Assembly (NCBI RefSeq): GCF_027744825.2
Contig: NC_071351.1
Span: forward strand, 16,071,001-16,135,000
From: Synchiropus splendidus
Lineage: Eukaryota > Chordata > Actinopteri > Syngnathiformes > Callionymidae
DNA length: 64,000 nucleotides
Reading direction: 5' to 3'
Positions within the stretch are counted from its first letter, which is position 1; every line of letters begins with the position of its first letter. Made by a program: the position numbers and the translations under genes. Shown here in pieces: positions 26,701 to 40,950 of this stretch. The notes beneath the pieces are model-generated. The model searched no databases and was not told the DNA's origin. It saw nothing but the letters and a program-made list of their open reading frames with translations.

Positions 26701-29700
26701 TGTCTGAAGTGTTTTTCGAAAGTTATTAACACTTTTATATTTGGCGTACCGAAACCCACCTTATCTCAGGCTGAAAAGCGTTTTTACGCATTGTGCCATA
26801 ACTTTTCAGGGAAGCTTCAGAACATAAAATTTTAACCTCCCACTATAGCAGAAAGGGTCTTTCTAGTAGTTGCACATCAAATCTAAGCTGTCTGAAGTGT
26901 TTTTCGAAAGTTATCAACACTTTTATGTTTGGCGTTCCGAAACCCACCTTATCTCAGGCTGAAAAGCGTTTTTGTGCATTGTGCCTTAACTTTTCAGGGA
27001 AGCTTCAGAACATGAAATTTTAACCTCCCACTATAGCAGAAAGGGTCTTTCTAGTAGTTGCACATCAAATCTAAGTTGTCTGAAGTGTTTTTCGAAAGTT
27101 ATTAACACTTTTATGTTTGGCGTTCCGAAACCCACCTTATCTCAGGCTGAAAACGCCTTTTTACGCATTGTGCCATAACGTTTCAGGGAAGCTTCAGAAC
27201 ATGAAATTTTAACCTCCCACTATAGCAGAAAGGGTCTTTCTAGTAGTTGCTCATCAAATCTAAGGTGTCTGAAGTGTTTTTCGAAAGTTATCAACACTTT
27301 TATGTTTGGCGTTCCGAAACCCACCTTATCTCAGGCTGAAAAGTGTTTTTGTGCATTGTGCCATAACTTTTCAGGGAAGATTCAGAACATGAAATTTTAA
27401 CCTCCCACTATAGCAGAAAGGGTCTTTCTAGTAGTTGCACTTCAAATCTAAGCTGTCTGAAGTGTTTTTCGAAAGTTATCAACACGTTTATGTTTGGCGT
27501 TCCGAAACCCACCTTATCTCAGGCTGAAAAGCCTTTTTGTGCATTGTGCCATAACTTCTCAGGGAAGCTTCAGAACATGAAATTTTAACCTCCCACTATA
27601 GCAGAAAGGGCCTTTCTAGTAGTTGCACATCAAATCTAAGCTGTCTGAAGTGTTTTTCGAAAGTTATCAACACTTTTATGTTTGGCGTTCTAAAAACCTA
27701 CCTTATCTCAGGCTGAAAAGCGTTTTCGTGCATTGTGCCATAACTTTTCAGGGAAGCTTCAGAACATGAAATTTTAACCTCCCACTATAGCAGAAAGGGT
27801 CTTTCTAGTGGTTGCACATCAAATCTAAGCTGTCTGAAGTGTTTTTCGAAAGTTATCAACACTTCTATGTTTGGCGTTCCGAAACCCACCTTATCTCAGG
27901 CTGAAAAGCGTTTTAGTGTATTGTGCCATAACTTTTCAGGGAAGCTTCAGAACATGAAATTTTAAACTCCCACTATAGCAGAAAGGGTCTTTCTAGTAGT
28001 TGCACATCAAATCTAAGCTGTCTGAAGTGTTTTTCGAAAGTTATCAACACTTTTATGTTTGGCGTTCCGAAACCCACCTTATCTCAGGCTGAAAAGCGTT
28101 TTTGTGCATTGTGCCATAACTTTTCAGGGAAGCTTCAGAACATGAAATTTTAACCTCGCACTATAGCAGAAAGGGTCTTTCTAGTAGTTGCACATCAAAT
28201 CTAAGCTGTCTGAAGTGTTTTTCGAAAGTTATTAACACTTTTATGTTTGGCGTTCCGATACCCACCTTATCTCAGGCTGAAAAGCGTTTTTGTGCATTGT
28301 GCCATAACTTTTCAGGGAAGCTTCAGAACATGAAATTTTTAACCTCCCATTGTAGCAGAAAGGGTCTTTCTAGTAGTTGCACATCAAATCTAAGCTGTCT
28401 GAAGTGTTTTTCGAAAGTTATCAACACTTTTATGTTTGGCGTTCCGAAACCCACCTTATCTCAGGCTGAAAACGCCTTTTTACGCATTGTGCCATAACTT
28501 TTCAGGGAAGCTTCAGAACATGAAATTTTAACCTCCCACTATAGCAGAAAGGGTCTTTCTAATAGTTGCACATCAAATCTAAGCTGTCTGAAGTGTTTTT
28601 CGAAAGTTATCAACACTTTTATGTTTGGCGTTCTAAAAACCTACCTTATCTCAGGCTGAAAAGCGTTTTCGTGCATTGTGCCATAACTTTTCAGGGAAGC
28701 TTCAGAACATGAAATTTTAACCTCCCACTATAGCAGAAAGGGTCTTTCTAGTGGTTGCACATCAAATCTAAGCTGTCTGAAGTGTTTTTCGAAAGTTATC
28801 AACACTTCTATGTTTGGCGTTCCGAAACCCACCTTATCTCAGGCTGAAAAGCGTTTTAGTGTATTGTGCCATAACTTTTCAGGGAAGCTTCAGAACATGA
28901 AATTTTAAACTCCCACTATAGCAGAAAGGGTCTTTCTAGTAGTTGCACATCAAATCTAAGCTGTCTGAAGTGTTTTTCGAAAGTTATCAACACTTTTATG
29001 TTTGGCGTTCCGAAACCCACCTTATCTCAGGCTGAAAAGCGTTTTTGTGCATTGTGCCATAACTTTTCAGGGAAGCTTCAGAACATGAAATTTTAACCTC
29101 GCACTATAGCAGAAAGGGTCTTTCTAGTAGTTGCACATCAAATCTAAGCTGTCTGAAGAGTTTTTCCAAAGTTATCAACACTTTTATGTTTGGCGTTCCG
29201 AAACCCACCTTATCTCAGGCTGAAAAGCGTTTTTGTGCAATGTGCCATAACTTTTCAGGGAAGCTTCAGAACATGAAATTTTTACCTCCCACTATAGCAG
29301 AAAGGGTCTTTCTAGTAGTTGCACATCAAATCTAAGCTGTCTGAAGTGTTTTTCGAAAGTTATTAACACTTTTATGTTTGGCGTTCCGATACCCACCTTA
29401 TCTCAGGCTGAAAAGCGTTTTTGTGCATTGTGCCATAACTTTTCAGGGAAGCTTCAGAACATGAAATTTTTAACCTCCCATTGTAGCAGAAAGGGTCTTT
29501 CTAGTAGTTGCACATCAAATCTAAGCTGTCTGAAGTGTTTTTCGAAAGTTATCAACACTTTTATGTTTGGCGTTCCGAAACCCACCTTATCTCAGGCTGA
29601 AAACGCCTTTTTACGCATTGTGCCATAACTTTTCAGGGAAGCTTCAGAACATGAAATTTTAACCTCCCACTATAGCAGAAAGGGTCTTTCTAATAGTTGC

Positions 29701-32700
29701 ACATCAAATCTAAGCTGTCTGAAGTGTTTTTCGAAAGTTATCAACACTTTTATGTTTGGCGTTCCGAAACCCACCTTATCTCAGGCTGAAAAGCGTTTTT
29801 GTGCATTGTGCCATAACTTTTCAGGGAAGCTTCAGAACATGAAATTTTAACCTCCCACTATAGCAGAAAGGGTCTTTCTAGTAGTTGCACATCAAATCTA
29901 AGCTGTCTGAAGTGTTTTTCGAAAGTTATCAACACTTTTATGTTTGCCGTTCCAAAACCCACCTTATCTCAGGCTGAAAAGCGTTTTTATGCATTGTGCC
30001 ATAACTTTTCAGGGAAGCTTCTGAACATGAAATTTTAACCTCCCACTATAGCAGAAAGGGTCTTTCTAGTAGTTGCACATCAAATCTAAGCTGTCTGAAG
30101 TGTTTTTCGAAAGTTATCAAAACTTTTATGTTTGGCATTCCAAAACCCACCTTATCTCAGGCTGAAAAGCGTTTTTGTGCATTGTGCCATAACTTTTCAG
30201 GGAAGCTTCAGAACATGAAATTTTAACCTCCCACTATAGCAGAAAGGGTCTTTCCAGTAGTTGCACATCAAATATAAGCTGTCTGAAGTGTTTTTCGAAA
30301 GTTATCAACACTTTTATGTTTGGCGTTCCGAAATCCACCTTATCTCAGGCTGAAAACGCCTTTTTACGCATTGTGCCATAACTTTTCAGGGAAGCTTCAG
30401 AACATGAAATTTTAACCTCCCACTATAGCAGAAAAGGGTCTTTCTAGTAGTTGCACATCAAATCTAAACTGTCTGAAGTGTTTTTCGAAAGTTATCAACA
30501 CTTTTATGTTTGGCGTTCCGAAACCCACCTTATCTCAGGCTGAGAAGCGTTTTTGTGCATTGTGCCATAACTTTTCAGGGAAGCTTCAGAACATGAAATT
30601 TTAACCTCCCACTATAGCAGAAAGGGTCTTTCTAGTTGTTGCACATCAAATCTAAGCTGTTTGAAGTGTTTTTCGAAAGTTATTAACACTTTTATATTTG
30701 GCGTACCGAAACCCACCTTATCTCAGGCTGAAAAGCGTTTTTACGCATTGTGCCATAACTTTTCAGGTAAGCTTCAGAACATGAAATTTTAACCTCCCAC
30801 TTTAGCAGAAAGGGTCTTTCTATTAGTTGCACATCAAATCTAAGCTGTCTGAAGTGTTTTTCGAAAGTTATCAACACTTTTATGTTTGGCGTTCCGAAAC
30901 CCACCTTATCTCAGGCTGAAAAGCGTTTTTGTGCATTGTGCCATAACTTTTCAGGGAAGCTTCAGAACATGAAATTTTAACCTCCCACTATAGCAGAAAG
31001 GGTCTTTCTAGTGGTTGCACATCAAATCTAAGCTGTCTGAAGTGTTTTTCGAAAGTTATCAACACTTCTATGTTTGGCGTTCCGAAACCCACCTTATCTC
31101 AGGCTGAAAAGCGTTTTAGTGTATTGTGCCATAACTTTTCAGGGAAGCTTCAGAACATGAAATTTTAACCTCCCACTATAGCAGAAAGGGTCTTTCTAGT
31201 AGTTGCACTTCAAATCTAAGCTGTCTGAAGTGTTTTTCGAAAGTTATCAACACGTTTATGTTTGGCGTACCGAAACCCACCTTATCTCAGGCTGAAAAGC
31301 CTTTTTGTGCATTGTGCCATAACTTCTCAGGGAAGCTTCAGAACATGAAATTTTAACCTCCCACTATAGCAGAAAGGGTCTTTCTAGTAGTTGCACATCA
31401 AATCTAAGCTGTCTGAAGTGTTTTTCGAAAGTTATCAACACTTTTATGTTTGGCGTTCTAAAAACCTACCTTATCTCAGGCTGAAAAGCGTTTTCGTGCA
31501 TTGTGCCATAACTTTTCAGGGAAGCTTCAGAACATGAAATTTTAACCTCCCACTATAGCAGAAAGGGTCTTTCTAGTGGTTGCACATCAAATCTAAGCTG
31601 TCTGAAGTGTTTTTCGAAAGTTATCAACACTTCTATGTTTGGCGTTCCGAAACCCACCTTATCTCAGGCTGAAAAGCGTTTTAGTGTATTGTGCCATAAC
31701 TTTTCAGGGAAGCTTCAGAACATGAAATTTTAACCTCCCACTATAGCAGAAAGGGTCTTTCTAGTAGTTGCACATCAAATCTAAGCTGTCTGAAGTGTTT
31801 TTCGAAAGTTATCAACACTTTTATGTTTGGCGTTCCGAAACCCACCTTATCTCAGGCTGAAAAGCGTTTTTGTGCATTGTGCCATAACTTTTCAGGGAAG
31901 CTTCAGAACATGAAATTTTTAACCTCCCATTGTAGCAGAAAGGGTCTTTCTAGTAGTTGCACATCAAATCTAAGCTGTCTGAAGTGTTTTTCGAAAGTTA
32001 TCAACACTTTTATGTTTGGCGTTCCGAAACCCACCTTATCTCAGGCTGAAAACGCCTTTTTACGCATTGTGCCATAACTTTTCAGGGAAGCTTCAGAACA
32101 TGAAATTTTAACCTCCCACTATAGCAGAAAGGGTCTTTCTAGTAGTTGCACATCAAATCTAAGCTGTCTGAAGTGTTTTTCGAAAGTTATCAACACTTTT
32201 ATGTTTGGCGTTCCGAAACCCACCTTATCTCAGGCTGAAAACGCCTTTTTACGCATTGTGCCATAACTTTTCAGGGAAGCTTCAGAACATGAAATTTTAA
32301 CCTCCCACTATAGCAGAAAGGGTCTTTCTAATAGTTGCACATCAAATCTAAGCTGTCTGAAGTGTTTTTCGAAAGTTATCAACACTTTTATGTTTGGCGT
32401 TCCGAAACCCACCTTATCTCAGGCTGAAAAGCGTTTTTGTGCATTGTGCCATAACTTTTCAGGGAAGCTTCAGAACATGAAATTTTAACCTCCCACTATA
32501 GCAGAAAGGGTCTTTCTAGTAGTTGCACATCAAATCTAAGCTGTCTGAAGTGTTTTTCGAAAGTTATCAACACTTTTATGTTTGCCGTTCCAAAACCCAC
32601 CTTATCTCAGGCTGAAAAGCGTTTTTATGCATTGTGCCATAACTTTTCAGGGAAGCTTCTGAACATGAAATTTTAACCTCCCACTATAGCAGAAAGGGTC

Positions 32701-33017
32701 TTTCTAGTAGTTGCACATCAAATCTAAGCTGTCTGAAGTGTTTTTCGAAAGTTATCAACACTTTTATGTTTGCCGTTCCAAAACCCACCTTATCTCAGGC
32801 TGAAAAGCGTTTTTATGCATTGTGCCATAACTTTTCAGGGAAGCTTCAGAACATGAAATTTTAACCTCCCACTATAGCAGAAAGGGTGTTTCTATTAGTT
32901 GCACATCAAATCTAAGCTGTCTGATGTGTTTTTCGAAAGTTATTAACACTTTTATGTTTGGCGTACCGAAACCCACCTTATCTCATGCTGAAAAGCGTTT
33001 TTACGCATTGTGCCATA
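23792..33017. repeat. 9226-bp higher-order block, copy B
   Basis: This is the second direct tandem copy, starting exactly where copy A ends. Every rare variant I tested in copy A is present at +9226, including the nested 943-bp duplication and the single-base insertion near 30431. I did not find a mismatch, though I compared by eye and cannot exclude a few. The match continues for about 20 bp past 33017, until CAGTACATG at about 33038, after which the monomer order is no longer that of a third copy. It is either a very recent 49-monomer amplification or an assembly duplication. Confidence 0.92.
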
Positions 33018-33037
33018 ACTTTTCAGGGAAGCTTCAG

Positions 33038-36000
33038 TACATGAAATTTTAACCTCCCACTATAGCAGAAAGGGTCTTTCTAGTTGTTGCACATCAAATT
33101 TAAGCTGTTTGAAGTGTTTTTCGAAAGTTATCAACATTTTTATGTTTAGTGTTCCGAAACCCACCTTATCTCAGGCTGAAAAGCGTTTTTACGCATTGTG
33201 CCATAACTTTTCAGGGAAGCTTCAGAACATGAAATTTTAACCTCCCACTATAGCAGACAGGGTCTTTCTATTCGTTGCACATCAAATCTAAGCTGACTGA
33301 TGTGTTTTTCGAAAGTTATTAACACTTATGTTTGGCGTTCCGAAATCCACCTTATCTCAGGCAGAAAACACCTTTTTACGCATTGTGCCATAACTTTTCA
33401 GGGAAGCTTCAGAACATGAAATTTTAACCTCCCACTATAGCAGAAAGGGTCTTTCTAGTAGTTGCACATCAAATCTAAGCTGTCTGAAGTGTTTTTCGAA
33501 AGTTATTAACACTTTTATATTTGGCGTACCGAAACCCACCTTATCTCAGGCTGAAAAGCGTTTTTACGCATTGTGCCATAACTTTTCAGGTAAGCTTCAG
33601 AACATGAAATTTTAACCTCCCACTTTAGCAGAAAGGGTCTTTCTATTAGTTGCACATCAAATCTAAGCTGTCTGAAGTGTTTTTCGAAAGTTATCAACAC
33701 TTTTATGTTTGGCGTTCCGAAACCCACCTTATCTCAGGCTGAAAAGCGTTTTTGTGCATTGTGCCATAACTTTTCAGGGAAGCTTCAGAACATGAAATTT
33801 TAACCTCCCACTATAGCAGAAAGGGTCTTTCTAGTGGTTGCACATCAAATCTAAGCTGTCTGAAGTGTTTTTCGAAAGTTATCAACACTTTTATGTTTGG
33901 CGTTCCGAAACCCACCTTTTCTCAGGCTGAAAACGCCTTTTTACGCATTGTGCCATAACTTTTCAGGGAAGCTTCAGAACATGAAATTTTAAACTCCCAC
34001 TATAGCAGAAAGGGTCTTTCTTGTAGTTGCACATCAAATCTAAGCTGTCTGAAGTGTTTTTCAAAAGTTATTAACAATTTTATGTTTGGCGTACCGAAAC
34101 CCACCTTATCTCAGGCTGAAAAGCGTTTTTGTGCATTGTGCCATAACTTTTCAGGGAAGCTTCAGAACATGAAATTTTAACCTCCCACTATAGCAGAAAG
34201 GGTCTTTCTAGTAGTTGCACATCAAATCTAAGCTGTCTGAAGTGTTTTTCGAAAGTTATCAACACTTTTATGTTTGGCGTTCTAAAAACCCACCTTATCT
34301 CAGGCAGAAAAGCGTTTTTGTGCATTGTGCCATAACTTTTCAGGGAAGCTTCAGAACATGAAATTTTAACCTCCCACTATAGCAGAAAGGGTCTTTCTAG
34401 TGGTTGCACATCAAATCTAAGCTGTCTGAAGTGTTTTTTGAAAGTTATCAACACTTTTATGTTTGGCGTTCCGAAACCCACCTTATCTCAGGCTGAAAAG
34501 CGTTTTTGTGCATTGTGCCATAACTTTTCAGGGAAGCTTCAGAACATGAAATTTTAACCTCCCACTATAGCAGAAAGGGTCTTTCTAGTAGTTGCACATC
34601 AAATCTAAGCTGTCTGAAGTGTTTTTCGAAAGTTATCAACACTTTTATGTTTGGCGTTCCGAAACCCACCTTATCTCAGGCTGAAAAGCGTTTTTACGCA
34701 TTGTGCCATAACTTTTCAGGGAAGCTTCAGAACATGAAATTTTAACCTCCCACTATAGCAGAAAGGGTCTTTCTATTCGTTGCACATCAAATCTAAGCTG
34801 TCTGATGTGTTTTTCGAAAGTTATTAACACTTATGTTTGGCGTTCCGAAATCCACCTTATCTCAGGCAGAAAACACCTTTTTACGCATTGTGCCATAACT
34901 TTTCAGGGAAGCTTCAGAACATGAAATTTTAACCTCCCACTATAGCAGAAAGGGTCTTACTAGTAGTTGCACATCAAATCTAAGCTGTCTGATGTGTTTT
35001 TCGAAAGTTATTAACACTTTAATGTTTGGCGTACCAAAACCCACCTTATCTCGTGCTGAAAAGCGTTTCTACGCATTGTGCCATCACTTTTCAGGGAAGC
35101 TTCAGAACATGAAATTTTAACCTCCCACTATAGCAGAAAGGGTCTTTCTATTAGTTACACATCAAATTTAAGCTGTCTGAAGTGTTTTTCGAAAGTTATC
35201 AACACTTTTATATTTGGCGTACCGAAACCCACCTTATCTCAGGCTGAAAAGCGTTTTTGTGCATTGCGCCATAACTTTTCAGGGAAGCTTCAGAACATGA
35301 AATTTTAACCTCCCACTATAGCAGAAAGGGTCTTTCTAGTGGTTGCACATCAAATCTAAGCTGTCTGAAGTGTTTTTCGAAAGTTATCAACACTTTTATG
35401 TTTGGCGTTCTAAAAACCCACCTTATCTCAGGCTGAAAAGCGTTTTTGTGCATTGTGCCATAACTTTTCAGGGAAGCTTCAGAACATGAAATTTTAACCT
35501 CCCACTATAGCAGAAAGGGTCTTTCTAGTGGTTGCACATCAAATCTAAGCTGTCTGAAGTGTTTTTCGAAAGTTATCAACACTTTTATGTTTGGCGTTCC
35601 GAAACCCACCTTATCTCAGGCTGAAAAGCGTTTTTGTGCATTGTGCCATAACTTTTCAGGGAAGCTTCAGAACATGAGATTTTAACCTCCCACTATAGCA
35701 GAAAGGGTCTTTCTAGTAGTTGCACATCAAATCTAAGCTGTCTGAAGTGTTTTTCGAAAGTTATCAACACTTTTATGTTTGGCGTTCCGAACCCCCCTTA
35801 TCTAAGGCTGAAAGGCGTTTTTGTGCATTGTGCCATAACTTTTCAGGGAAGCTTCAGAACATGAAATTTTAACCTCCCACTATAGCAGAAAGGGTCTTTC
35901 TAGTAGTTGCACATCAAATCTAAGCTGTCTGAAGTGTTTTTTGAAAGTTATCAACATTTTTATGATTGACGTTCCGAAACCCACCTTATCTCAGGCTGAA

Positions 36001-39000
36001 AAGCGTTTTTGTGCATTGTGCCATAACTTTTCAGGGAAGCTTCAGAACATGAAATTTTAACCTCCCACTGTAGCAGAAAGGGTCTTTCTAGTAGTTGCAC
36101 ATCAAATCTAAGCTGTCTGAAGTGTTTTTCGAAAGTTATAAACACTTTTATGTTTGGCGTTCCGAAACCCACCTTATCTCAGGCTGAAAAGCGTTTTTAC
36201 GCATTGTGCCATATCTATTCAGGGAAGCTTCAGAACATGAAATTTTAACCTCCCACTATAGCAGGAAGGGTCTTTCTAGTAGTTGCACATCAAATCTAAG
36301 CTGTCTGAAGTGTTTTTCGAAAGTTATTAACACTTTTATGTTTGGCGTTCCGAAACCCACCTTATCTCAGGCTGAAAACGCCTTTTTACGCATTGTGCCA
36401 TAACTTTTCAGGGAAGCTTCAGAACATGAAATTTTAACCTCCCACTATAGCAGAAAGGGTCTATCTAGTAGTTGCACATCAAATCTAAGCTGTCTGAAGT
36501 GTTTTTCGAAAGTTATTAACAATTTTATGTTTGGCGTACCGAAACCCACCTTATCTCAGGCTGAAAAGCGTTTTTACGCATTGTGCCATAACTTTTCAGG
36601 GAAGCTTCAGAACATGAAATTTTAACCTCCCACTATAGCAGAAAGGGTCTTTCTAGTAGTTGCACATCAAATCTAAGCTGTCTGAAGTGTTTTTCGAAAG
36701 TTATTAACAATTTTATGTTTGGCGTACCGAAACCCACCTTATCTCATGCTGAAAAGCGTTTCTATGCATTGTGCCATCACTTTTCAGGGAAGCTTCAGAA
36801 CATGAAATTTTAACCTCCCACTATAGCAGAAAGGGTCTTTCTATTAGTTACACATCAAATCTAAGCCGTCTGAAGTGTTTTTCGAAAGTTATCAACACTT
36901 TTATGTTTGGCGTTCCGAAACCCACCTTATCTCGCTGAAAAGCGTTTTTGAGCATTGTGCCATAACTTTTCAGGGAAGCTTCAGAACATAAAATTTTAAC
37001 CTCCCACTATAGCAGAAAGGGTCTTTCTAGTAGTTGCACATCAAATCTAAGCTGTCTGAAGTGTTTTTCGAAAGTTATCAACACTTTTATGTTTGCCGTT
37101 CCGAAACCCACCTTATCTCAGGCTGAAAAGCGTTTTTACGCATTGTGCCATATCTTTTCAGGGAAGCTTCAGAACATGAAATTTTAACCTCCCACTATAG
37201 CAGAAAGGGTCTTTCTAGTAGTTGCACATCAAATCTAAGCTGTCTGAAGTGTTTTTCGAAAGTTATTAACACTTTTATGTTTGGCGTTCCGAAACCCACC
37301 TTATCTCAGGCTGAAAACGCCTTTTTACGCATTGTGCCATAACTTTTCAGGGAAGCTTCAGAACATGAAATTTTAACCTCCCACTATAGCAGAAAGGGTC
37401 TTTCTAGTAGTTGCACATCAAATCTAAGCTGTCTGATGTTTTTCGAAAGTGATTAACACTTTTATGTTTGGCGTACCGAAACCCACCTTATCTCAGGCTG
37501 AAAAGCGTTTTTGTGCATTGTGCCATAACTTTTCAGGGAAGATTCAGAACATGAAATTTTAACCTCCCACTATAGCAGAAAGGGTCTTTCTAGTAGTTGC
37601 ACATCAAATCTAAGCTGTCTGAAGTGTTTTTCGAAAGTTATCAACACGTTTATGTTTGGCGTTCCGAAACCCACCCTATCTCAGGCTGAAAACGCCTTTT
37701 TACGCATTGTGCCATAACTTTTCAGGGAAGCTTCAGAACATGAAATTTTAACCTCCCACTATAGCAGAAAGGGTCTTTCTAGTAGTTGCACATCAAATCT
37801 AAGCTGTCTGAAGTGTTTTTCGAAAGTTATTAACACTTTTATGTTTGGCGTACCGAAACCCACCTTATCTCAGGCTGAAAAGCGTTTTTACGCATTGTGC
37901 CATAACTTTTCAGGTAAGCTTCAGAACTTGAAATTTTAACCTCCCACTATAGCAGAAAGGGTCTTTCTATTAGTTGCACATCAAATCTAAGCTGTCTGAA
38001 GTGTTTTTTGAAAGTTATCAACATTTTTATGATTGGCGTTCCGAAACCCACCTTATCTCAGGCTGAAAAGCGTTTTTACGCATTGTGTCATAACTTTTCA
38101 GGGAAGCTTCAGAACATGAAATTTTAAACTCCCACTATAGCAGAAAGGGTCTTTCTTGTAGTTGCACATCAAATCTAAGCTGTCTGAAGTGTTTTTCGAA
38201 AGTTATTAACAATTTTATGTTTGGCGTACCGAAACCCACCTTATCTCAGGCTGAAAAGCGTTTTTACGCATTGTGCCATAACTTTTCAGGGAAGCTTCAG
38301 AACATGAAATTTTAACCTCCCACTATAGCAGGAAGGGTCTTTCTAGTAGTTGCACATCAAATCTAAGCTGTCTGAAGTGTTTTTTGAAAGTTATCAACAT
38401 TTTTATGATTGGCGTTCCGAAACCCACCTTATCTCAGGCTGAAAACGCCTTTTTACGCATTGTGTCATAACTTTTCAGGGAAGCTTCAGAACATGAAATT
38501 TTAAACTCCCACTATAGCAGAAAGGGTCTTTCTTGTAGTTGCACATCAAATCTAAGCTGTCTGAAGTGTTTTTCGAAAGTTATTAACAATTTTATGTTTG
38601 GCGTACCGAAACCCACCTTATCTCAGGCTGAAAAGCGTTTTTACGCATTGTGCCATAACTTTTCAGGGAAGCTTCAGAACATGAAATTTTAACCTCCCAC
38701 TATAGCAGAAAGGGTCTTTCTATTAGTTGCACATCAAATCTAAGCTGTCTGAAGTGTTTTTCGAAAGTTATCAACACTTTTATGTTTGGCGTTCCGAAAC
38801 CCACCTTATCTCAGGCTGAAAAGCGTTTTTGTGCATTGTGCCATAACTTTTCAGGGAAGCTTCAGAACATGAAATTTTAACCTCCCACTATAGCAGAAAG
38901 GGTCTTTCTAGTAGTTGCACATCAAATCTAAGCTGTCTGAAGTGTTTTTCGAAAGTTATCAACACTTTTATGTTTGGCGTTCCGAAACCCACCTTATCTC

Positions 39001-39650
39001 AGGCTGAAAACGCCTTTTTACGCATTGTGCCATAACTTTTCAGGGAAGCTTCAGAACATGAGATTTTAACCTCCCACTATAGCAGAAAGGGTCTTTCTAA
39101 TAGTTGCACATCAAATCTAAGCTGTCTGAAGTGTTTTCGAAAGTTATCAACACTTTTATGTTTGGCGTTCCGAAACCCACCTTATCTCTGGCTGAAAAGC
39201 GTTTTTGTGCATTGTGCCATAACTTTTCAGGGAAGCTTCAGAACATGAAATTTTAACCTCCCACTATAGCAGACAGGGTCTTTCTAGTAGTTGCACATCA
39301 AATCTAAGCTGTCTGAAGTGTTTTACGAAAGTTATTAACACTTTTATGTTTGGCGTTCCGAAACCCACCTTATCTCAGGCTGAAAACGCCTTTTTACGCA
39401 TTGTGCCATAACTTTTCAGGGAAGCTTCTGAACATGAAATTTTAACCTCCCACTATAGCAGAAAGGGTCTTTCTTGTAGTTGCACATCAAATCTAAGCTG
39501 TCTGAAGTGTTTTTCGAAAGTTATTAACAATTTTATGTTTGGCGTACCGAAACCCACCTTATCTCAGGCTGAAAAGCGTTTTTACGCATTGTGCCATAAC
39601 TTTTCAGGGAAGCTTCAGAACATGAAATTTTAACCTCCCACTATAGCAGA
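33038..39650. repeat. Mosaic segment built from monomers of the 9226-bp block
   Basis: Diagnostic monomers from the preceding block reappear in different order. 33080-33420 resembles 16880-17220 (TTTAGTGTTCC, TCTATTCGTTGC, GGCAGAAAACACC). 33460-33800 resembles 21440-21780 (TTATATTTGG, CAGGTAAGC, CACTTTAGC). 34760-35110 resembles 17060-17410 (TCTATTCG, CTTACTAG, TCTCGTGCTG). A dimer with GTGTCATAAC and CTTTCTTGTAG is repeated at about 37975 and 38352. Related five-monomer stretches start near 36180 and 37120. The AACGCC and TTTTTACGC cassettes are frequent. No gene is visible. Confidence 0.8.
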
Positions 39651-40950
39651 AAGGGTCTTTCTTGTAGTTGCACATCAAATCTAAGCTGTCTGAAGTGTTT
39701 TTCGAAAGTTATCAACACTTTTATGTTTGGCGTTCCGAAACCCACCTTATCTCAGGCTGAAAAGCCTTTTTGTGCATTGTGCCATAACTTCTCAGGGAAG
39801 CTTCAGAACATGAAATTTTAACCTCCCACTATAGCAGAAAGCGTCTTTCTAGTAGTTGCACATCAAATCTAAGCTCTCTGAAGTGTTTTTTGAAAGTTAT
39901 CAATACTTTTATGTTTGCCGTTTCAAAACCCACCTTATCTCAGGCTGAAAAGCGTTTTTTGTGCATTGTGCCATAACTTTTCTGGGAAGCTTCAGAACAT
40001 GGAATTTTAACATGCCACTATAGCAGAAAAGGTCTTTCTAGTAGTTGCACATCAAATCTAAGCTGTCTGAAGTCTTTTTTGAAAGTTATCAAAACTTTTA
40101 TGTTTGCCGTTTCAAAACCCACCTTATCTCAGGCTGAAAAGCGTTTTTTGTGCATTGTGCCATAACTTTTCAGGGAAGCTTCTGAACATGAAATTTTAAC
40201 CTCCCACTATAGCAGAAAGTGTCTTTCTAGTAGTTGCACATCAAATCTAAGCTGTTTGAAGTGTTTTTCGAAAGTTATCAAAACTTTTATGTTTGGCATT
40301 CCAAAACCCACCTTATTTCAGGCTGAAAAGCGTTTTTGTGCATTGTGCCATAACTTTTCTGGGAAGCTTCAGAACATGGAATTTTAACATGCCACTATAG
40401 CAGAAAAGGTCTTTCTAGTTGTTGCACATCAAATCTAAGCTGTCTGAAGTGTTTTTCGAAATTTATCAACACTTATGTTTACCGTTCCGAAACCCACCTT
40501 ATCTCAGGCTGAAAAGCGTTTTTGTGCATTGTGCCATAACTTTTCAGGGAAGCTTCAGACCATGAAATTTCAACCTCCCACTATAGCAGATAGGGTCTTT
40601 CTAGTAGTTGCACATCAAATCTAAGCTGTCTGAAGTGTTTTTTGAAAGTTATCAACATTTTTATGATTGGCGTTGCGAAACCCACCTTATCTCAGGCTGA
40701 AAAGCGTTTTTGTGCATTGTGCCATAACTTTTCAGGAAAGCTTGTGAACATGAAATTTTAACCTCCCACTATAGCAGAAAGGGTCTTTCTAGTAGTTGCA
40801 CATCAAATCTAAGCTGTCTGAAGTGTTTTTCGAAAGTTATCAAAACTTTTATGTTTGGCATTCCAAAACCCACCTTATCTCAGGCTGAAAAGCGTTTTTG
40901 TGCATTGTGCCATAACTTTTCAGGGAAGCTTCAGAACATGAAATTTTAAC
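39650..40950. repeat. Eight-monomer unit, copy 1 (1504-bp offset)
   Basis: It shares with 41154-42454, at an offset of exactly 1504 bp (8 x 188), the markers GAAAGCGTCTTTC (39837 and 41341), GAAAGTGTCTTTC with CTGTTTGAAG (40215 and 41719), TTTAACATGCCAC with AGAAAAGGTC (40384 and 41888), CAGATAGGGTC and GGAAAGCTTGTGAAC. The monomer at about 39900-40080 does not follow the pairing: this copy has GTTTCAAAAC with ATGCCAC, where copy 2 has GTTCTAAAAACCC with CTAAGGCTGAAAGG. Confidence 0.85.
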
